From Bacteriovoracales bacterium (GTDB taxonomy: Bacteria > Bdellovibrionota > Bacteriovoracia > Bacteriovoracales > Bacteriovoracaceae), in the NCBI GenBank assembly GCA_030149295.1, contig JASBRV010000082.1:25184-89183 (forward strand): a stretch of 64,000 nt of DNA. Direction: 5' to 3'. Shown here one piece after another: positions 61,386 through 64,000 of this stretch. The first letter of the stretch is position 1; each line of letters opens with the position of its first letter. Under the pieces are notes generated by a model. It had not been told where the DNA came from. It saw only the letters and a list, made by a program, of their open reading frames with translations, and did no database searches. A program made the translations under genes and the position numbers.

Positions 61386-61691
61386 TTAATTCTGTAATTG
61401 AGCAGCGTCATCAATGTGAATTGTTTCTTTTATTTGGAAGAACCTAATTACAATAGCGAGGCCAACAGCAGCTTCTGCGGCGGCGATAACGATAATAAAA
61501 AGGCTCATTAAGTGACCATCAATATTATTATTGGCAAATCTCGTATAAGCCGCAAAGTTTAATGCGGCACTGTTAAGGATCAACTCAATTCCTAGCATGA
61601 TCGCAATAATATTTTTCCTCGCCACCATTACAGCAATGCCGGCAACAAAAAGGGCGAAGGAGAGAAAGAGATAAGAAGGTAGTGAAATCAT
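61386..61691 (-). CDS. nuoK: NADH-quinone oxidoreductase subunit K
   Basis: 101 residues, three helices. GIELILNSAALNF holds the first conserved Glu (E. coli Glu36) and VIAAAEAAVGLAIVI the second (Glu72). These sit in the membrane proton route next to NuoJ and NuoN. Spaced 8 bases from nuoJ. Confidence 0.98.
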   Translation of the reverse strand: MISLPSYLFLSFALFVAGIAVMVARKNIIAIMLGIELILNSAALNFAAYTRFANNNIDGHLMSLFIIVIAAAEAAVGLAIVIRFFQIKETIHIDDAAQLQN

Positions 61692-61699
61692 AGTAGTCT

Positions 61700-62227
61700 C
61701 TATCCTTTTCTTGGTCTTGCAATCACAGCAGCCCCGACAAGAGCTCCCAGAAGTAATATTGATGATATTTCAAATGCTAAAACGTGATCCGTAACAAGCA
61801 GAGTTCCAATTTCTTCAACTGTAGAAGTAAAAGGTGGTAACTCACCCTGCTCAAAAGTTTTCATAAAATTGGCCATGATTTTTAAAACAGTTAAAGAAAT
61901 AACCACGACACTTAAGGCAGCAAAAACATAAGTCTTAGTGCTCCCCATTCCTGGAATCTTCTCAATTCCAAACTTGTTTGTGCTATCCGCACTTCCGCCA
62001 GTGAGCATGACAGCGAAAAGCATAAGAATAACAACGCCACCTGCATATATAACGAGCTGTGAAGCAGCAAGAAAATCTGCACCGATACAAGCATACAAGC
62101 CAGCAACCCCAAAAAGTGTTGCAAGCAGTAATACACAGGCATGCATTAAGTTCTTTGAAAAAACCACGCCCATAGCTCCTGCTATGGTTAATGCCGCTGA
62201 TAGAAAGAAAAAAGTATTATCAAACAT
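61700..62227 (-). CDS. nuoJ: NADH-quinone oxidoreductase subunit J
   Basis: Membrane subunit of 175 residues with five helices. DFLAASQLVIYAGGVVILMLFAVML is the NuoJ pi-bulge helix and VLAFEISSILLLGALVGAAVIA the last one. I place the start at the ATG at 62227 (MFDNTF); an upstream in-frame ATG at 62293 would overlap the end of nuoH and adds residues unlike NuoJ. nuoI, which usually lies between nuoH and nuoJ, is missing: the gap is 14 bases. Confidence 0.96.
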   Translation of the reverse strand: MFDNTFFFLSAALTIAGAMGVVFSKNLMHACVLLLATLFGVAGLYACIGADFLAASQLVIYAGGVVILMLFAVMLTGGSADSTNKFGIEKIPGMGSTKTYVFAALSVVVISLTVLKIMANFMKTFEQGELPPFTSTVEEIGTLLVTDHVLAFEISSILLLGALVGAAVIARPRKG

Positions 62228-62241
62228 AATTGACTCCGCTC

Positions 62242-63441
62242 TTAGTGATGACCACCATGTGATCCACCACCGAGATGGCTTAAAATTTCCCAAAGTGACT
62301 GGTTATCAAAAATAAACATCCACAGCGTTACCCCAATGAGATTAAACAATGCAAGTGGCGTTAAATATTTCCAACAAATCGTCATTACCTGGTCAACTCT
62401 AATTCTTGGAAATGTCCATCTCACCCAAATGACAACGTAATAAAGAGCTAGGGTTTTTGTCACAAAAGATCCAAGCTGTAAGACTTGACCAATGTTTTTT
62501 CCGATTACGGCAGGAAGGCCAAGCTTCTCAACAAAAAGAACACCTGAACCAAGGTCAAAAGGAACCTTGTATCCACCGAGAAAAGCTGCTGCTGCCACAC
62601 CACAAAGAACAAAGACTTCTATGTATTCAGCAAGAGCAAATAGTCCAAACCTCATTCCTGTATATTCTGTGTGATAACCAGAAACTAACTCTGATTCTGC
62701 TTCAGGAAGATCAAAAGGAGCTCTATTGGTTTCCGCCAGCATTCCCACAAAAAAGACAAAAAAGCCTATAAAGGTGAACGGGTTGTGAAAAATGAACCAC
62801 TGATGGGGAAGCCCACCCTGACTCTCAACAAAACTTCCAAAACTAAGTCCGCCAGAAAGAAGAACAATACTTAAGGTTGTAATCGTAACAGGAACTTCAT
62901 AACTAATAATTTGGGAAGCCCCTCTCATACCACCAAGCATGGACCACTTTGAGTTTGCTGAATATCCACCAAGAAAAACGGCAACGCCAACAAGTGAGCC
63001 AACACCAATGAGATAGAATACGCCCACATTCAAATTCGCCAGAGTAAAACCAGAGGAGAAAGGAACCACTGCGAGAGTAGCAAATACACCAAGAAGCGCC
63101 ATTAAAGGAGCCAGGTTAAAAAGAGTTTTATCGGCTTGAGCGGGAAAGATATCTTCTTTCATGATCATCTTCACACCATCAGCTAAGAACTGAAGGATAC
63201 CGTAAGGACCAACCCTGTTTGGGCCTTGTCTTAACTGAATATCAGCTGAAATTTTTCGTTCAGCATATGTTCCAAGACCACCAATTAACGCCATAACATT
63301 AACGATGAGAAATGCTGTGACAGCAAAGACCAAAAATGTCATCAAACCTGAGGCATCAAAGCCAAGCACCTCGCTAACCGTAGCCACTAGTTTTTGATGA
63401 ATTTCAAATTGATTTACATAATCATTTACAGAGGGACTCAT
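62242..63441 (-). CDS. nuoH: NADH-quinone oxidoreductase subunit H
   Basis: Membrane subunit that links the quinone chamber to the pumping arm, 399 residues with eight helices. YAERKISADIQLRQGPNRVGPYG, ISYEVPVTITTLS, FFVGMLAETNRAPFDLPEAESELVSGYHTEY and WVRWTFPRIRVDQVM are all canonical. The C-terminal tail is His/Gly-rich (GGGSHGGHH). It overlaps nuoA by 4 bases. Confidence 0.98.
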   Translation of the reverse strand: MSPSVNDYVNQFEIHQKLVATVSEVLGFDASGLMTFLVFAVTAFLIVNVMALIGGLGTYAERKISADIQLRQGPNRVGPYGILQFLADGVKMIMKEDIFPAQADKTLFNLAPLMALLGVFATLAVVPFSSGFTLANLNVGVFYLIGVGSLVGVAVFLGGYSANSKWSMLGGMRGASQIISYEVPVTITTLSIVLLSGGLSFGSFVESQGGLPHQWFIFHNPFTFIGFFVFFVGMLAETNRAPFDLPEAESELVSGYHTEYTGMRFGLFALAEYIEVFVLCGVAAAAFLGGYKVPFDLGSGVLFVEKLGLPAVIGKNIGQVLQLGSFVTKTLALYYVVIWVRWTFPRIRVDQVMTICWKYLTPLALFNLIGVTLWMFIFDNQSLWEILSHLGGGSHGGHH

Positions 63442-63881
63442 GCCTTCTCCTCAACACCTTTCAATTGATTAACTTGTTCTTCGCTAAGTTGAAACGATCT
63501 AACCCAATCAAGATCGCCCTTGGCCCAACAGTAAACGATCCCAACAACAAGAACAGATATAAAAACGAGTAGAGAGCCAACAAGAACTGCGCCTTCACCA
63601 ATTTCAACAAACTTTCTATAAACTGCAGCGACCGGGAACATGAGAGCACCCTCTACATCAAAAACGATAAAGATAAGGGAGACAACATAGAACCTAACGT
63701 TAAAATTTGACCAAGCTGTACCTTCTGGCTCTTCACCACATTCATAAGCCTGTTCCTTGAGAGCATTGGGTTTGAATGGCCTGAGAATTTGCGCAACAAA
63801 AACCGATATAAGAACAAGTCCAATGGCAAAACCCATTAGGATAATAATCGGCATGTATACGTCTAGCGTGTAGGACGTCAT
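63438..63881 (-). CDS. nuoA: NADH-quinone oxidoreductase subunit A
   Basis: Membrane subunit of about 147 residues with three helices, at the junction to the peripheral arm. YECGEEPEGTAWSNFNVRFY contains the conserved loop and FIVFDVEGALMFPVAAVY the second helix. Two ATGs are close: 63887 and 63881. The GGAG site sits only 3 bases before the first but 9 before the second, so I choose 63881. First gene of the membrane-arm transcript; 63888-64000 shows no gene, and nuoB-G are not in the window. Confidence 0.95.
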   Translation of the reverse strand: MTSYTLDVYMPIIILMGFAIGLVLISVFVAQILRPFKPNALKEQAYECGEEPEGTAWSNFNVRFYVVSLIFIVFDVEGALMFPVAAVYRKFVEIGEGAVLVGSLLVFISVLVVGIVYCWAKGDLDWVRSFQLSEEQVNQLKGVEEKA

Positions 63882-64000
63882 TAGCATGAACTCCGTTAAA
63901 TAAGGTACTGAAAAGCTTCAAAAAGTTACACGAATGTTAACATATTGGAAACATTTTGAAATGGCTTTTTTACTGGACTTAGACTAGAGATAGAGACGAG

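Overview
The window is AT-rich bacterial DNA that fits the predatory Bdellovibrionota, most like the marine Bacteriovorax/Halobacteriovorax group. The hints are a Gram-negative dcw cluster with meso-DAP-type MurE, LPS heptose enzymes, duplicated flagellins with sigma-28-like promoters, an MglA-type gliding GTPase next to a roadblock-like partner, RNase J, and large GYF/TPR proteins. The assignment to a group is inference from gene content; no rRNA is present.

Layout. 1-11.2 kb: the end of recN, an LpxH-like phosphoesterase, two flagellins flanking a GAF hybrid histidine kinase, an rfaE2-RDD-rsmE-prmA run, then udk and rnj. 11.3-27.6 kb: a minus-strand division and cell-wall cluster, read mtnP-rsmH-ftsL-ftsI-murE-murF-mraY-murD-ftsW-murC-murB-ftsQ-ftsA-ftsZ. 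It lacks mraZ, murG and ddl, and its MurD has altered ATP-site residues. 27.7-32.8 kb: an orphan hydrolase-like gene, then SRP RNA-dnaX-ebfC-recR-mglB-like-mglA. dnaX carries an A10 run that could produce a gamma-type short product.

32.9-38.1 kb: a compact integrated element of about 5.2 kb in the 3' end of tRNA-Ser(GGA). It has 23-bp direct repeats at its ends, an excisionase-like gene, a Rep_trans/NicK-like replication protein, a tyrosine recombinase and several unknown genes. 38.2-39.8 kb: tadA, a PilZ-like membrane protein and tRNA-Arg(ACG), the usual TadA substrate. 39.8-44.4 kb: surface-polysaccharide genes (two families of glycosyltransferase and a flippase). 44.4-47.6 kb: a second, decayed element in tRNA-Ser(GCT), with a broken integrase, followed by tRNA-Ser(UGA).

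47.8-63.9 kb: the membrane arm of complex I (nuoA-H-J-K-L-M-N), without nuoB-G or nuoI. Directly after it in the same direction comes a second run of seven membrane genes whose order, relative sizes and surviving motifs match A-H-J-K-L-M-N again, strongly shrunken and stripped of key charged residues. A 1060-residue GYF/coiled-coil/TPR membrane protein ends this run. This apparent tandem, remodelled copy of the complex I membrane arm is the most unusual feature of the window.
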